A stretch of DNA of 64,000 nucleotides from Streptomyces sp. WM6378 (GCF_001279695.1 NZ_LGDD01000081.1:1-64000); one strand, 5' to 3'; shown: positions 23,952-32,613, numbered from the stretch's first letter. Notes: generated by a model not told the origin, from the letters alone. Translations and numbers: made by a program.

Positions 23952-25511
23952 TTGAGGACGCAGGAGACGCGCGAGATCGCCGCCGTGGACACGATCGCCT
24001 CGGTGGCGACGCTGCTCATCGACACCGTGATCGACCATCCGCAGTTTCCCCTTGAGCAAGTGTTCGGCACGGTCCTGGCGCAGCTGCCCGAGGTAGACGC
24101 GGAGGCGGACCGGAGCACCGAAATCGTCTGCATGCGGCAGCAGCAATGGCTGCTGCTGAACTGGCTCGCCGGGGTCAACGAGACCATCCCCGGCAGCATC
24201 GCCCAGGAGGCCGTTGCCTGGGTTCGCCGCACGGTCGGCCCCGCCGCAGCCCGGGAGTGCGAGGCGCACGCCTGGGCTCTTGGCCACCCCCAGGGCCCAG
24301 TGGACACCGTCATCCGGGACCGGCACCGTGTCGAGCGCATCACCGCCTGGTCACGGCTCCTCGCGGCCATCACCTGCCTGCACGGTGATGGAACATCAGC
24401 GTGGCTGCGACGCTTCGACCCGTCCGACATGGTCGAGACGAACACGCTCGCGTGGCTGACGGGCTGCGAACCGCCCGGCTGGGATCCGCTGTCCTGGCCG
24501 CCCGATCCCCGCACTCTGCCAGAGATCCGCCGCAAGACGATGAAGTTCGTCGACCACCCCGAGAGCCGGGCGGAGGCGACCGGATTCCTTGACATCGTCG
24601 GCCTGACCATGGTCCCAGCCCCGCACGGAAACCCGGCCACCGGCGACATCCTGGCCGACCAGGAACTGGAGCGCCTCGCCAAAGCCCGGCTCTACTTCGT
24701 CGACGCCGACATGTGCTCCGTCGCCGTGCGCAAAGCGGCCCGTCCACGGACCACCCCGATCGCACCCCACCGGGTGCCCTCGCCGAACGGCATGCTGTTC
24801 TTCTCCGAGCCGGTCTCCTTCACAACTTCCGGCAGTTCCGATGTCGTTGCCGCCTCCTGGGGACTGTGGGACCCGCGCTCCCACCCCGACGGCTGGCTGC
24901 GGCTGAACAACGCCGACGCCTATGAACACCTCGCCTACGGGGACGGCCCTCACTGGTGGGTCACCCTGTACCACGTCCAGGACGCCGTGATCGAGGACGA
25001 GCGCGAGACACCGCCCCTGGACCTCACCGACACACACATCGTGTCCGCCGGCCAGGTCTTCGCACCCCTATCCGACGTCCTGTCCACCCAGCACGCGGCG
25101 CGTGCCCTGATCGCCTGCTGGGATCTGATCACCCAGGAGCAGATCGGCAAGCCGATCACCGACACCACGCTCCTGCAGCGCAAGCCCACCAAGACCCGCG
25201 CCGACCGCAGGCGCGGCATCGAGGACGACGGCACGGTCCGCCTCGTCACCGTCCGCGGCCGAGCCCCCCAGCCGTCCAACGACTCAGGTGGCGCCTCGGC
25301 CGCCGTGCCCGCCCAACGCTCATCCATCCAATACAAACACCGGTGGACCGTGCAGGAACACAGCCGGTCCCACTGCATGAACCCGCGTGCACACACCGAC
25401 GGGGGCTGTACGCACGAGGACATCACCATCCTGGACTTCGTCAAGGGGCCCGAGGGCGCGCCGTTCCTACGCCGCGACATCGTGCACATCCTGCGCAAGC
25501 TCGAGCAGTAG
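23952..25511 (+). CDS. uncharacterised two-domain protein (family A)
   Basis: A 519-residue protein. The TTG at 23952 is preferred because GGGGAG lies 7 bases before it; no ATG or GTG is better placed. A helical N-terminal half (QQWLLLNWLAGVNETIPGSI) is followed by the shared module ARLYFVDADMCSVAVRKAAR and NGMLFFSEPVSFTTSG, and then the C-terminal tail IQYKHRWTVQEHSRSHCMNP, DFVKGPEGAPFLRRDIVHIL, which shows the full consensus H-R-W-x-V ... K-G-P-E-G-A-P ... V-x-x-L-R. It is the longest family member with both parts intact. It is followed 30 bp later by a truncated zinc-finger gene. Confidence 0.68.
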   Translation: MRTQETREIAAVDTIASVATLLIDTVIDHPQFPLEQVFGTVLAQLPEVDAEADRSTEIVCMRQQQWLLLNWLAGVNETIPGSIAQEAVAWVRRTVGPAAARECEAHAWALGHPQGPVDTVIRDRHRVERITAWSRLLAAITCLHGDGTSAWLRRFDPSDMVETNTLAWLTGCEPPGWDPLSWPPDPRTLPEIRRKTMKFVDHPESRAEATGFLDIVGLTMVPAPHGNPATGDILADQELERLAKARLYFVDADMCSVAVRKAARPRTTPIAPHRVPSPNGMLFFSEPVSFTTSGSSDVVAASWGLWDPRSHPDGWLRLNNADAYEHLAYGDGPHWWVTLYHVQDAVIEDERETPPLDLTDTHIVSAGQVFAPLSDVLSTQHAARALIACWDLITQEQIGKPITDTTLLQRKPTKTRADRRRGIEDDGTVRLVTVRGRAPQPSNDSGGASAAVPAQRSSIQYKHRWTVQEHSRSHCMNPRAHTDGGCTHEDITILDFVKGPEGAPFLRRDIVHILRKLEQ

Positions 25512-25541
25512 AGATCGCGGCGGGCATAGCGTGGCGCATCT

Positions 25542-25745
25542 ATGGACGAACTGACTGCTGAGACCGGCTGCCGGGGCTGCGGCCGGCGCCCAGCGGATCA
25601 GTGGCTCGACGGCGACGGCCCGCTGTGCGACGTTTGCCTCGACGAGCGGATCGCGGCGGCGACGGGGATGCCCAGACTCCCACTCGCCCCACCTCCAGTA
25701 GAGATCGACGGTGGGGACGGGCGCAGGCATGTACTGCGCTACCGC
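25542..25745 (+). pseudogene. truncated zinc-finger protein gene
   Basis: The first 68 codons read as a small treble-clef-like protein: TGCRGCGRRPADQW then PLCDVCLDERI give the C-x2-C ... C-x2-C metal site, followed by LPLAPPPVEIDGGDGRRHVL and RYR. In this streptomycete family a further 30-40 acidic residues usually follow, but here the frame enters sequence antisense to the lasso-cyclase-like fragment at about 25745, and the continuation to 25889 is not coding-like. The gene appears cut by a rearrangement. Confidence 0.6.
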
Positions 25746-26367
25746 CGAGCAATGCGGCCAGGGCGGCCAACGCCCGGGGCTGGCTGCTGTGTTGAGTGCG
25801 TGCGGCCTGCTGCAGCATCGGCCACAGCGCCGTGTGCCGGGCACGGGCAAACCGGGCCGTCTGGCCGACGGCAGCGAGGCGGTGGCTGACGCGGTACTGG
25901 TCGATCACCGCCATGGGCAGGGCGTCCAGGACGTTGTCGCCGCCGCGCCCGGTCAGATGCAGGTGCGAACCGTACGCGGTGGCCGGGGCGAGCTGGGCCG
26001 TCTTGATGGCGAGCAGGCCGAGGCTGAGCGCGGGGGCGTCGGTGAGCGGCAGCGCGGCGGGATCGTCCAGGGCGTCGAAGTGCTGCACGCCGTCGCGGGT
26101 GCCGTGCACCCAGGCATGCTCGATCGCCGGGTTGCCGGCCGCGATCCGCTCCGCGTACCGCACGTCGTCCTGCTCGCCCATGCGGTCGTCGGTGTACGTG
26201 ACGGCGAGCAGCGGGGTGCGTGGGGCGGCGAGGCTGGTGATCACCGAGCTGTCGATGCCGCCGGACAGGTCCGTGGAGAGCCGGTCGGTGCCTGTCGTGC
26301 GCCGGGTGACCGCCGAGGTCACCGTCTCGCGCACGAGCGGGGCGCTCTCGGTGAAGGCATGCGGCGG
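25745..26367 (-). pseudogene. asparagine-synthase / lasso-cyclase-like fragment
   Basis: The frame contains the ATP-pyrophosphatase loop STDLSGGIDSSVITSLA and HLHLTGRGGDNVLDALPMAV, the S-G-G-x-D-S and T-G-x-G-G-D signatures of AsnB-type enzymes. Among these, the segment order PPHAFTES...VRETVTSAV before the loop resembles lasso peptide cyclases (McjC type), which adenylate an Asp/Glu side chain. There is no N-terminal glutaminase-like domain: an in-frame TGA at 26368-26370 stops reading upstream. The C-terminal third is missing beyond about 25745. Only about 200 of the roughly 600 residues of a full enzyme remain, so it is non-functional. Confidence 0.7.
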
Positions 26368-26883
26368 TCAGAAGGCGGCGTCGAGGTGGAACGGGCGCGT
26401 GTGCGGCTTCTTGCCATGCGCGGCGGTGTAGATGAACGGCAGGAACGCGCGGGCCCCGTCGGCAAGGTACAGCCCGACGCCGGGGTGCTGTGCCGGTGAG
26501 GTGGTGGAGTAGCCGTACGCGCTGGCGATCTGTGGGGCGAGCCCGGCCAGGAGGACCGCAGTCAGGTACTGCTCGGCGCGCGTCGCCGTGATCTTCCCGG
26601 CGTCGTCGAAGAGCGCGGGCAGCGGCGGCGCGGCGGCCGGTGCCTCCGCGGAGGGGTCGGTGCCGGTGGCGCCGGCGGTGGTGATCGCGGTCCACAACCG
26701 TGCGCCACTGCTGAAAGCGATCATGAGTCCGCAGGGGCGGCCGCTGTCGGACCAGCTGGTTGTCGAGGTGATGTCCGGGGCCTTGGCCAGGATTTCGATG
26801 CACATGTCCCGGACTTGCTCGGGGCCCACGGCTACCGCCTCTCTGTCGTACGCGCGTGCGTCAAGACTAGGCACATCTGACAT
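26368..26883 (-). CDS. hypothetical protein
   Basis: A 171-residue protein starting MSDVPSLDARAYDREAVAVG at 26883. The centre reads DITSTTSWSDSGRPCGLMIA and ITATRAEQYLTAVLLAGLAP, and it ends cleanly in HTRPFHLDAAF. No family recognised; soluble, no signal. Its stop is in the same frame as the truncated AsnB-like fragment, probably by chance: its N-terminal sequence does not resemble the glutaminase domain of lasso cyclases. No good ribosome site is seen, so the start is uncertain. Confidence 0.55.
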   Translation of the reverse strand: MSDVPSLDARAYDREAVAVGPEQVRDMCIEILAKAPDITSTTSWSDSGRPCGLMIAFSSGARLWTAITTAGATGTDPSAEAPAAAPPLPALFDDAGKITATRAEQYLTAVLLAGLAPQIASAYGYSTTSPAQHPGVGLYLADGARAFLPFIYTAAHGKKPHTRPFHLDAAF

Positions 26884-26940
26884 CGCGCAGCAGATGGAGC
26901 CTGGGGGCAAACATGAAGAAGTCTGTCATCGGGGGGCAGG

Positions 26941-27129
26941 TCAGCGACGTCGGCGGGACAGGGGATGCTGTTCCAGGAGCTGCCGGGCATCTCGTCGGCG
27001 GGCGCTGGACGGGTGGAACAGGGCGACTCCGGTGCAGGCGAGGTAGCTGACCACCAGGACGGCCAGGACGGACAGCGCGCCCGGAAGGGCTGACGCGGCC
27101 ACACACAGGTTGAGCAATGCAGTCGCCAT
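26941..27129 (-). CDS. small membrane protein
   Basis: A 62-residue protein with an excellent ribosome site (GGGAGGAG, 6 bases before ATG 27129). Two thirds is hydrophobic (MATALLNLCVAASALPGALS, then VLAVLVVSYLACTGVALF), followed by a strongly basic tail ending RRRR. A single- or two-pass inner-membrane peptide is expected; function unknown. The spacing suggests it is transcribed alone from the 27130-27278 gap. Confidence 0.65.
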   Translation of the reverse strand: MATALLNLCVAASALPGALSVLAVLVVSYLACTGVALFHPSSARRRDARQLLEQHPLSRRRR

Positions 27130-27278
27130 GGCGATCTCCTCCCATCGGGCCGGATCAAGCGCCGGCGATGGCCGTAGACAACCAGTCCGCTGTCGGAGGG
27201 ACCTGACGAAGGTGGGGTGTCTCTAAAGGCCTTTCCATAGTGGCCACTTGAGTGTGGGAGGACCGCTAGCGTCGCCGC

Positions 27279-28418
27279 ATGTCTCACCGCGCGCTTGGTC
27301 CGAGTCCGGCCGACCAACAGCTCATCGACCACGCATCGCAGCACGGGCACGACGTGTCGGCGAAGCAACTGGCGACGTGGCGCCGGGCAGGCCTGCTGCC
27401 TGGAAACACCGTGTCCTTCCCAGGCCGCGGGGGCAGCGCTTCCGAGCCTGTGCCCGCGGGTTTCGACCTAGTGGTGGGGCTGGCCCGCCATGCCGGACGG
27501 GGCCGGCGTCCGGATGACCTCGCCCTCTTGTTGTTCGGCGACGGCCTGCCGGTGTCTGAGGCGCGCGTCCGGGCAGCCTTTGGCGCCGCTGTGGGCCGGA
27601 TCCACATCGCGGCCGAGAATGCCGAGACTCGGAACGGCGGCCCGGAGGAGCATGCTGCGCAGGTTGCTGACCGGGCCGTCGGAGCGGGGCTGTCCGTGGT
27701 TCTGGTTCCAGCCCGTGTCCGGCGCATCGACGAGCGGCTCACCCGCCATATGCACGGCATGGGACTGCCCTGGCCTCCGCCGGAGCTGGCTGCCCTGGAC
27801 CGCAACCCCCACCCGACACCTTGTACTCCCCAAGAAGCCACGGCTGCGAGCGTGTACGCGGTCCTCCTGGGCGGCGCCTCCGTCACCCCGCAGGGGATTG
27901 GAGATCTCGTCCGCGCCATGAACCCTGGCATGCCGGGGAATCCCCTGGCCTCGCTCGCCGAGTACACCGACCAGGACGTACCCGACGGCCCCACTGCCTT
28001 CCGCCCCGAGGGTGGCATGACCACGATCCCCGAAGGCGATGTGCGGGACGTGCTGCAGCAGTTGGTCGTCGCGACGCCCCTCGACGACCTCCATGCGGCT
28101 TGGATGGCCGCGGAGGGCATTCGTGACTGGGCCTGGGACCTGTGTAAGCGCGTCGAAGCCGAGCTCGACGCCGGCAAATTCGGGGAAGCCCTCGCCGAGT
28201 GGGCGCCCAGTCGTACCCTCCTGGCCAGCATCTCGCTCCTCACGGCGTTGCGGAACCGCCGCTGGTCCCCCGCCGACCATGCGACATCCGCGCTGTACCT
28301 GCTACTGATGAGGCAAGGGCTCCGCGCGCTGGATGAACAGATTCCCGGATGCCAGTGGGAAATCCTCGACACCCCAGGCATGCTCCCGCCGCCCCTCAAG
28401 CCACTGCTCAGGATGTAA
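27279..28418 (+). CDS. hypothetical protein with MerR-like N-terminal helix-turn-helix
   Basis: A 379-residue protein. Near the N-terminus, DVSAKQLATWRRAGLLPGNT resembles the first helices of MerR-type winged helices (helix, then W-x-R-x-G-L-L-P), and a similar arrangement occurs in streptomycete orphan proteins. The rest is mixed alpha/beta (LVRAMNPGMPGNPLASLAEY; SALYLLLMRQGLRALDEQIP) with no known domain. A DNA-binding role is possible but unproven. Stop at 28418 is followed directly by a degenerate gene fragment. Confidence 0.6.
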   Translation: MSHRALGPSPADQQLIDHASQHGHDVSAKQLATWRRAGLLPGNTVSFPGRGGSASEPVPAGFDLVVGLARHAGRGRRPDDLALLLFGDGLPVSEARVRAAFGAAVGRIHIAAENAETRNGGPEEHAAQVADRAVGAGLSVVLVPARVRRIDERLTRHMHGMGLPWPPPELAALDRNPHPTPCTPQEATAASVYAVLLGGASVTPQGIGDLVRAMNPGMPGNPLASLAEYTDQDVPDGPTAFRPEGGMTTIPEGDVRDVLQQLVVATPLDDLHAAWMAAEGIRDWAWDLCKRVEAELDAGKFGEALAEWAPSRTLLASISLLTALRNRRWSPADHATSALYLLLMRQGLRALDEQIPGCQWEILDTPGMLPPPLKPLLRM

Positions 28419-28429
28419 ATCCTCTCGTC

Positions 28430-28794
28430 TCGAGCGCGTCCAGCTCCAGCTCCAGCACCTGGACCAGACCCGACGGTGGATCGCGGCCGAGGAGCAGCGT
28501 GGCCGACACGGCCCGGCTATTACCGCCACGACGGCAGCGAAGCCCGGACCATTCATTGACCAGGCGCGGCAGGACCTCGCCGACGGTGTCGAGTGCGTGG
28601 ACGACCTCGGTACCGACCCGGCCGGCACCAGCCGGGACCAGCCGTCCGTCTCATGGGCCCCGGATTTCAGGGACGGCGACGCCGGATATCGCGCAGCGGT
28701 CGCCGACCTTCGCCGGCGGTGGTCGGCGCGGGAATGGAAGGTGACGACGGAACAGCAGACCGACCCGGTCACTGGCGAAGCGACCGGGTTCTAA
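28430..28794 (+). pseudogene. degenerate gene fragment (DUF6233-like start)
   Basis: In-frame coding-like sequence without a usable start: the only ATG in frame (28333) lies inside the upstream gene. LERVQLQLQHLDQTRRWIAA followed by ARQDLADGVECVDD resembles the helix and the A-x-x-A-L-A-x-G-V segment of streptomycete DUF6233 proteins. The Cys/His metal site expected after it is missing, and a different-looking tail (EWKVTTEQQTDPVTGEATGF) follows. It is probably a rearranged remnant. Confidence 0.4.
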
Positions 28795-28923
28795 ATGATC
28801 CGTGCCACCGACGACTGCGGCGTCACCCTGTCGCTGAGCCCCGGCTGGCGTACCGGTGAGGGACTGGTCGTCGCCGACGGCGGCTGCATCCGCCACTACG
28901 GCTACTGGAACACGAGCGGCTGA
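28795..28923 (+). CDS. very small hypothetical protein
   Basis: A 42-codon frame beginning MIRATDDCGVTLSLSPGWRT immediately after the previous fragment's stop (TAA-ATG). It reads GLVVADGGCIRHYGYWNTSG to a TGA. It may be a genuine coupled small gene or the start of another truncated gene; downstream sequence to 29180 shows nothing coding. Confidence 0.35.
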   Translation: MIRATDDCGVTLSLSPGWRTGEGLVVADGGCIRHYGYWNTSG

Positions 28924-29180
28924 ACCACCTGCTGATGGACCCGAGCCCCATGTTCCCTGCCGCTCCGGCGACGTGTACGTCGTGCGTCTCCTCACCGAAC
29001 TCAGCAGCGTACTCGGCGACATCGACCGGGACGCTCAGTCATCACAGTGACGGTGTCCTGTGCCACCGGATCTTGATCGATTGCCGCTTTGGCCACTGTG
29101 CGGTTCGTGCCATCTAGCCTTGGCCAGCCTAGTCAGGGCCTCGCTGAGCAGCGTCAGACCCTTGCTGAATGATCTGGTCG

Positions 29181-29546
29181 TTACTTCTCCAGGTGAGCAT
29201 CCGCTGGCGCGTGTTCTTCGACGATTGTCTCCAGCACGGCGTCTTCGATGTCCCCCAGCGCGCTGTGTACCGCCTCAAAGAGTGCGTCAACTTCTCCTCG
29301 GGACTGTCCGGCGAGTATGTGGATCTGATCGCCAGCCAGCCACGCCCCGTCAGGGAGCCGGGCATCAGCGATCTCCGTCAGGGCGCGCACCATGTCCTCG
29401 AACGCGCCGCTTTCGTGCACCCAAGTCCGCCAGTCGACGTCACCGCCGTCGACGAAGACCCTGATCAGTTCGTCAGGGGTACAGCCAGATCCGTTCTGGG
29501 CAGCCAGGAAACTGGACAGAGCACCAAGAGACGTGGTGGTAGGCAT
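29181..29546 (-). CDS. hypothetical acidic protein
   Basis: A 121-residue acidic protein with start ATG 29546 behind a GGGGAA site. It has ALSSFLAAQNGSGCTPDELI then EIADARLPDGAWLAGDQIHI and an acidic C-terminus (GDIEDAVLETIVEEHAPADA). It has the look of a small immunity- or SMI1-like protein but I cannot assign it. No partner toxin is visible beside it. Confidence 0.55.
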   Translation of the reverse strand: MPTTTSLGALSSFLAAQNGSGCTPDELIRVFVDGGDVDWRTWVHESGAFEDMVRALTEIADARLPDGAWLAGDQIHILAGQSRGEVDALFEAVHSALGDIEDAVLETIVEEHAPADAHLEK

Positions 29547-29605
29547 AGATGATCATTCCCCGGGTTGATTTGAGTGTGCAGCGGCCTCTGGGACGAGCCA
29601 GGGCC

Positions 29606-29662
29606 GGACTCCCGCAGGGGCGGGGCTGCTCTGCATGACGGGGACTCCCGCAAGGGGCGGGG
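29606..29662. repeat. imperfect direct repeat in intergenic region
   Basis: Two copies of GGACTCCCGCA(A)GGGGCGGGG (29606-29625 and 29642-29662), 36 bp apart, within the 378-bp gap before the polymerase-like gene. G-rich runs on one strand could form structured DNA. Nothing else apart from the LexA box is seen in this gap. Confidence 0.4.
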
Positions 29663-29884
29663 TGCCGGAAGGATCCGGGAACGGACGCAACCATACAGGC
29701 TGTGATTCTTCTTCGCTTCCGCCTCGCACGCCCCACACAGGCTGTCTCCTCGGTGCGCCCGGAGGACTGCCGGGTCGACTGCCAGCGGGCACGGACCGAA
29801 CAGTTGGTCAAGGTGGCAATCGATCAAGATCGGGTGGCACAGGACTGCCGGTCACAACGGCAGCTGATTCCACGAAGTGCATTT

Positions 29885-29900
29885 TCGAATACCTGTTCGG
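29885..29900 (+). promoter_or_regulatory. LexA (SOS) box
   Basis: TCGAATACCTGTTCGG fits the actinobacterial SOS box TCGAAC-N4-GTTCGA at 14 of the 16 positions that matter (T for C in the left half, G for A at the end). It ends 24 bp before the ATG of the Y-family polymerase-like gene, the right place to block a promoter. Damage-inducible expression of the operon is expected. Confidence 0.7.
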
Positions 29901-29924
29901 TACCGTGAGGGTGGAGGTGCCCTC

Positions 29925-30956
29925 ATGGACACAGACGACCGCGTGGGACCCACGTCATCGATCCTGCATCTGCGGTGCGCTCGTGATATCGACGAGCAGG
30001 TGTACCGGCTGGTGCTCGGCCTGATCGCCGACATCACGCCGGTCGTCCAGGCGCTTCCGCCTGCCGCGGCCGTAGCCGATGTGGCGGGCAGCCTGCGCTA
30101 CCACGGTCAAGACCCGGCTCATCTTGCACGCGTACTCAGAGCTCGGGCGCTGGGGCTATATGGGGTGTCGGTGGACGTCGGGGTGGGTCCGACCTGGTCG
30201 GTTGCCTCGATGGCCTCACAAGCCCCTGGGCCAGGCGGTGTCTGTGCGGTGGGCGCCAGCTCCAGGGAGGTCACCGCGTTTCTGCAGCCACGTCCGGTTG
30301 GTGACTTGCCGGGTGTCGGTCCCGTCCAGGAACGCACTCTGCGGACGTTTGGGGTGCACAGCATCGGCCTGCTGGCCCAGCTTCCCCTGGGGACCGTTCA
30401 GCGTGTCGTAGGAGGGGCAGCGGGGCGCCTGCTGTGGGAGAGGGCCCGCGGGGTGGACCGTCGGACGGTTGTCCCTGCGGCGCTGCCCCTCAGTGCCTCG
30501 GTCTCGACGCGGTTCACCACCGACACTCTGGACTCCGACGTGGTACGCGCCGCTCTGCTCGGCCTCGTGGTCGATCTCGGTGAGCAGCTCCGGGTCCGTC
30601 GGCAGGCGTGCCGTGCGCTGACTCTGACCGTGGTGCTCGCCAACCGCAGCAAGGTCGTTCGGTCTCGTACCCGGCCGGACGGGCCCAGCGCGCACACGGG
30701 CGACTTGCGCCTCCTTGCGCTTGAGGCGTATGAGGCTTTGGGATTCCAGCGGGCGCGGCTGCGGGCGCTGACGCTGACCGCCGAGCGCCTTGTGTCCGCC
30801 GCTCAGGCGCATGAGCAGCTCAGCCTCGATGAGCGACGCGAACGCGGGCTGCGCATCGAGACCGTCCTGGACCGCGTGAATGCGCGGTTCGGGTCCGGGA
30901 CCGTGGGTCCCGCAGCAGCAGTCGCTCATCATGGTGCCGTGTCATGGTCTGCCTGA
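29925..30956 (+). CDS. Y-family DNA polymerase-like protein (ImuB-type)
   Basis: A 343-residue protein; ATG 29925 after GGAGG, with a LexA box just upstream. The sequence follows the Y-family layout: ILHLRCARDIDEQVYRLVLG at the start, AAAVADVAGSLRYHG in place of the catalytic S-I-D-E-A, and a helix-hairpin-helix-like VGDLPGVGPVQERTLRTFGV (P-L-G-V-G-P motif), then a little-finger domain. The catalytic acidic residues of active polymerases are not seen at either site, as in ImuB proteins that act as non-catalytic adaptors between the sliding clamp and DnaE2. No dnaE2 or imuA gene is present nearby. Confidence 0.75.
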   Translation: MDTDDRVGPTSSILHLRCARDIDEQVYRLVLGLIADITPVVQALPPAAAVADVAGSLRYHGQDPAHLARVLRARALGLYGVSVDVGVGPTWSVASMASQAPGPGGVCAVGASSREVTAFLQPRPVGDLPGVGPVQERTLRTFGVHSIGLLAQLPLGTVQRVVGGAAGRLLWERARGVDRRTVVPAALPLSASVSTRFTTDTLDSDVVRAALLGLVVDLGEQLRVRRQACRALTLTVVLANRSKVVRSRTRPDGPSAHTGDLRLLALEAYEALGFQRARLRALTLTAERLVSAAQAHEQLSLDERRERGLRIETVLDRVNARFGSGTVGPAAAVAHHGAVSWSA

Positions 30957-31531
30957 TCGGGCCCTCGCTCACCCAAGATGCGCAGCCCGTGGCGTTCCGG
31001 GCGCGGACTGCGGCCGTCGACGGGCACGTCTACGCCCAGGAGCAGTGGCTCGACGCCCGGGTTCGTCTCGCGGGCCGGGTCCGGCGGGCCGCTGTGACGG
31101 AGTACCGCGACCATGGTGGACGGCGTATGGCTCATCTGCTGCTGCGTCCGACCGACGGTGCACCGCCGGGTCTCGGCTGGTTCTGGTGGCATCCGCGCTC
31201 CATGCACCTGTCTGGTGCCGGCCCCTCCCCGGTCGAGGCCCTGCCCGCTCGCCCCGATGATGCTGTACGCCTGCATCCGGCCCAACTCGAATCTGGTCCA
31301 GGGCCATTGTCGTTCGAGGATCTGTCCGGCGGCATGTTGTCCGCCCGCGTCCAGGTGGCCGGCCGATTGCACGAGGCTGTCATCCTGCGCACCTCGGTTC
31401 TCGCCGATGGCAGTCGTGCCGCCCTCGTGCACATCCACATCGTCGACGGGCTTTGGGCCGTCCATTACCCGCGGCTGTATGCATGGGACGGCACAGTCGT
31501 CGTTCCGGACGCCGCCCGGGAGGTGTCGTAG
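30944..31531 (+). CDS. hypothetical protein in SOS operon
   Basis: A 195-residue protein starting inside the polymerase-like gene (13-bp overlap), so co-expressed under the LexA box. It is beta-rich, with GLGWFWWHPRSMHLSGAGPS in the middle and LWAVHYPRLYAWDGTVVVPD near the end. A DNA-repair-accessory role is inferred only from operon membership; no known domain. Confidence 0.6.
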   Translation: MVCLIGPSLTQDAQPVAFRARTAAVDGHVYAQEQWLDARVRLAGRVRRAAVTEYRDHGGRRMAHLLLRPTDGAPPGLGWFWWHPRSMHLSGAGPSPVEALPARPDDAVRLHPAQLESGPGPLSFEDLSGGMLSARVQVAGRLHEAVILRTSVLADGSRAALVHIHIVDGLWAVHYPRLYAWDGTVVVPDAAREVS

Positions 31532-31533
31532 CC

Positions 31534-31896
31534 GTGGCCGCCTTCGAGGAGCCCGAACAGGCGCCGCCCTGGCGTGAAGGGGCCGGCCCGCCTCCGCAGG
31601 TCTGGCTGTGGCCCCGCGGCGACCGTCCCGCGCTGTGGATCCGGGCAGCAGGTCGCTGGCGGTACGCAGTCGTCATGGCCCGTCATGAGTACGCCGATGG
31701 CCGCGTCGTCGTCCAGGTCGACGTCCGGCTGCCCCGCCAGAGCGCTGAACAGGAGGCGGGGGTTTTCACCCGCTTCTACCGCTGGCCGCAGGACGGTCTC
31801 CGTGTCGCACACGCCAGCACCAGCCAGCCTGCCCACGATCGCATTCCCACCCGCGCCAGTCCCTCCCAGCACAGCATCGACTCGGCCGACGCGTAG
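31534..31896 (+). CDS. hypothetical protein in SOS operon
   Basis: A 120-residue protein; GTG 31534 has GGAGG about 10 bases before it and starts 2 bases after the preceding stop. It reads PPQVWLWPRGDRPALWIRAA then GVFTRFYRWPQDGLRVAHAS, Trp-rich, followed by a Ser/Pro tail. Third gene of the LexA-controlled operon. Function unknown. Confidence 0.58.
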   Translation: MAAFEEPEQAPPWREGAGPPPQVWLWPRGDRPALWIRAAGRWRYAVVMARHEYADGRVVVQVDVRLPRQSAEQEAGVFTRFYRWPQDGLRVAHASTSQPAHDRIPTRASPSQHSIDSADA

Positions 31897-31950
31897 GGCA
31901 GCTCATTGTCACGTGGCCGGACAGGACGAGCCGAGTTCGTCTTCGCCCGG

Positions 31951-32613
31951 CTATGCGGCGAGTGCGGCGGGTTCGCCCAGATGGGCGGCCGCGGTACGCC
32001 AGGCGGCGGTCACAGCACTCCGGGCCAAGGCCGTCCGTGCGGTGTGGTCGCCAGTCAGCTCCAGCGGTGCACCCACGTGAACGTGCAGGTCCGGCCGACG
32101 CATCGGCGCAGTGGCCAGGCCGAGGAGCTGCTTGGCAGTGCTGCCGGAGGTCACCCGCCGGGCTCCAGCCTGACCCACAGGCACGACCGGTGCACCGGTG
32201 CGTTCGACGAGGCGGGACAAGCCGCTGCGGAAGGCCTCGGGGGCCGCTTCCGCGGCATCCCTGCGGCGGGGCAGACCGCCCTCCGCGTAGATGAGGAGCA
32301 TCCGCCCTTCCTTCAGAGCCTCGACGGCTCCGTCCAGTGCAGCTGCGGCGCGGTGGTCCTTGCGGTAGACGGGGATGTGCCCCTCACGGAGGAGTGAGCG
32401 CCCCAGCAACGGAACGCGCCACAGTCCTGCGGTCGCCATGATGACCGGTTCGGCGCCCAGCCGGCGCAGGGCTGCGATCACGATGGCGGGGTCGGCGAGG
32501 GAAGTGTGGTTCGCGGCGATGATGCTGCCCGGCGCGAGCGCGGTGCCGGGGTCGGTGGTCACCGACAGGCGGCCGACGGCGGGCACCAGGATGTCGGCGA
32601 TGCGGCTGAGCAT
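31951..32613 (-). CDS. PlsC-like acyltransferase
   Basis: A 220-residue lysophospholipid-type acyltransferase; ATG 32613 after GGGAG. The catalytic N-H-x4-D block is IIAANHTSLADPAIVIA (about residues 32-48), and the second motif is LLIYAEGGLPRRRDAAEA, where E-G-G replaces the usual E-G-T. It may acylate lysophosphatidate or a related acceptor. It is convergent with the SOS operon and divergent from the ligase. Confidence 0.78.
   Translation of the reverse strand: MLSRIADILVPAVGRLSVTTDPGTALAPGSIIAANHTSLADPAIVIAALRRLGAEPVIMATAGLWRVPLLGRSLLREGHIPVYRKDHRAAAALDGAVEALKEGRMLLIYAEGGLPRRRDAAEAAPEAFRSGLSRLVERTGAPVVPVGQAGARRVTSGSTAKQLLGLATAPMRRPDLHVHVGAPLELTGDHTARTALARSAVTAAWRTAAAHLGEPAALAA

Noticed and set aside
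26368..26883. Idea that the AsnB-like fragment and this gene are one protein interrupted by a TGA
   Set aside because: The frame is shared but the N-terminal sequence has no glutaminase features and ends with its own sensible C-terminus. One in three chance alignment.
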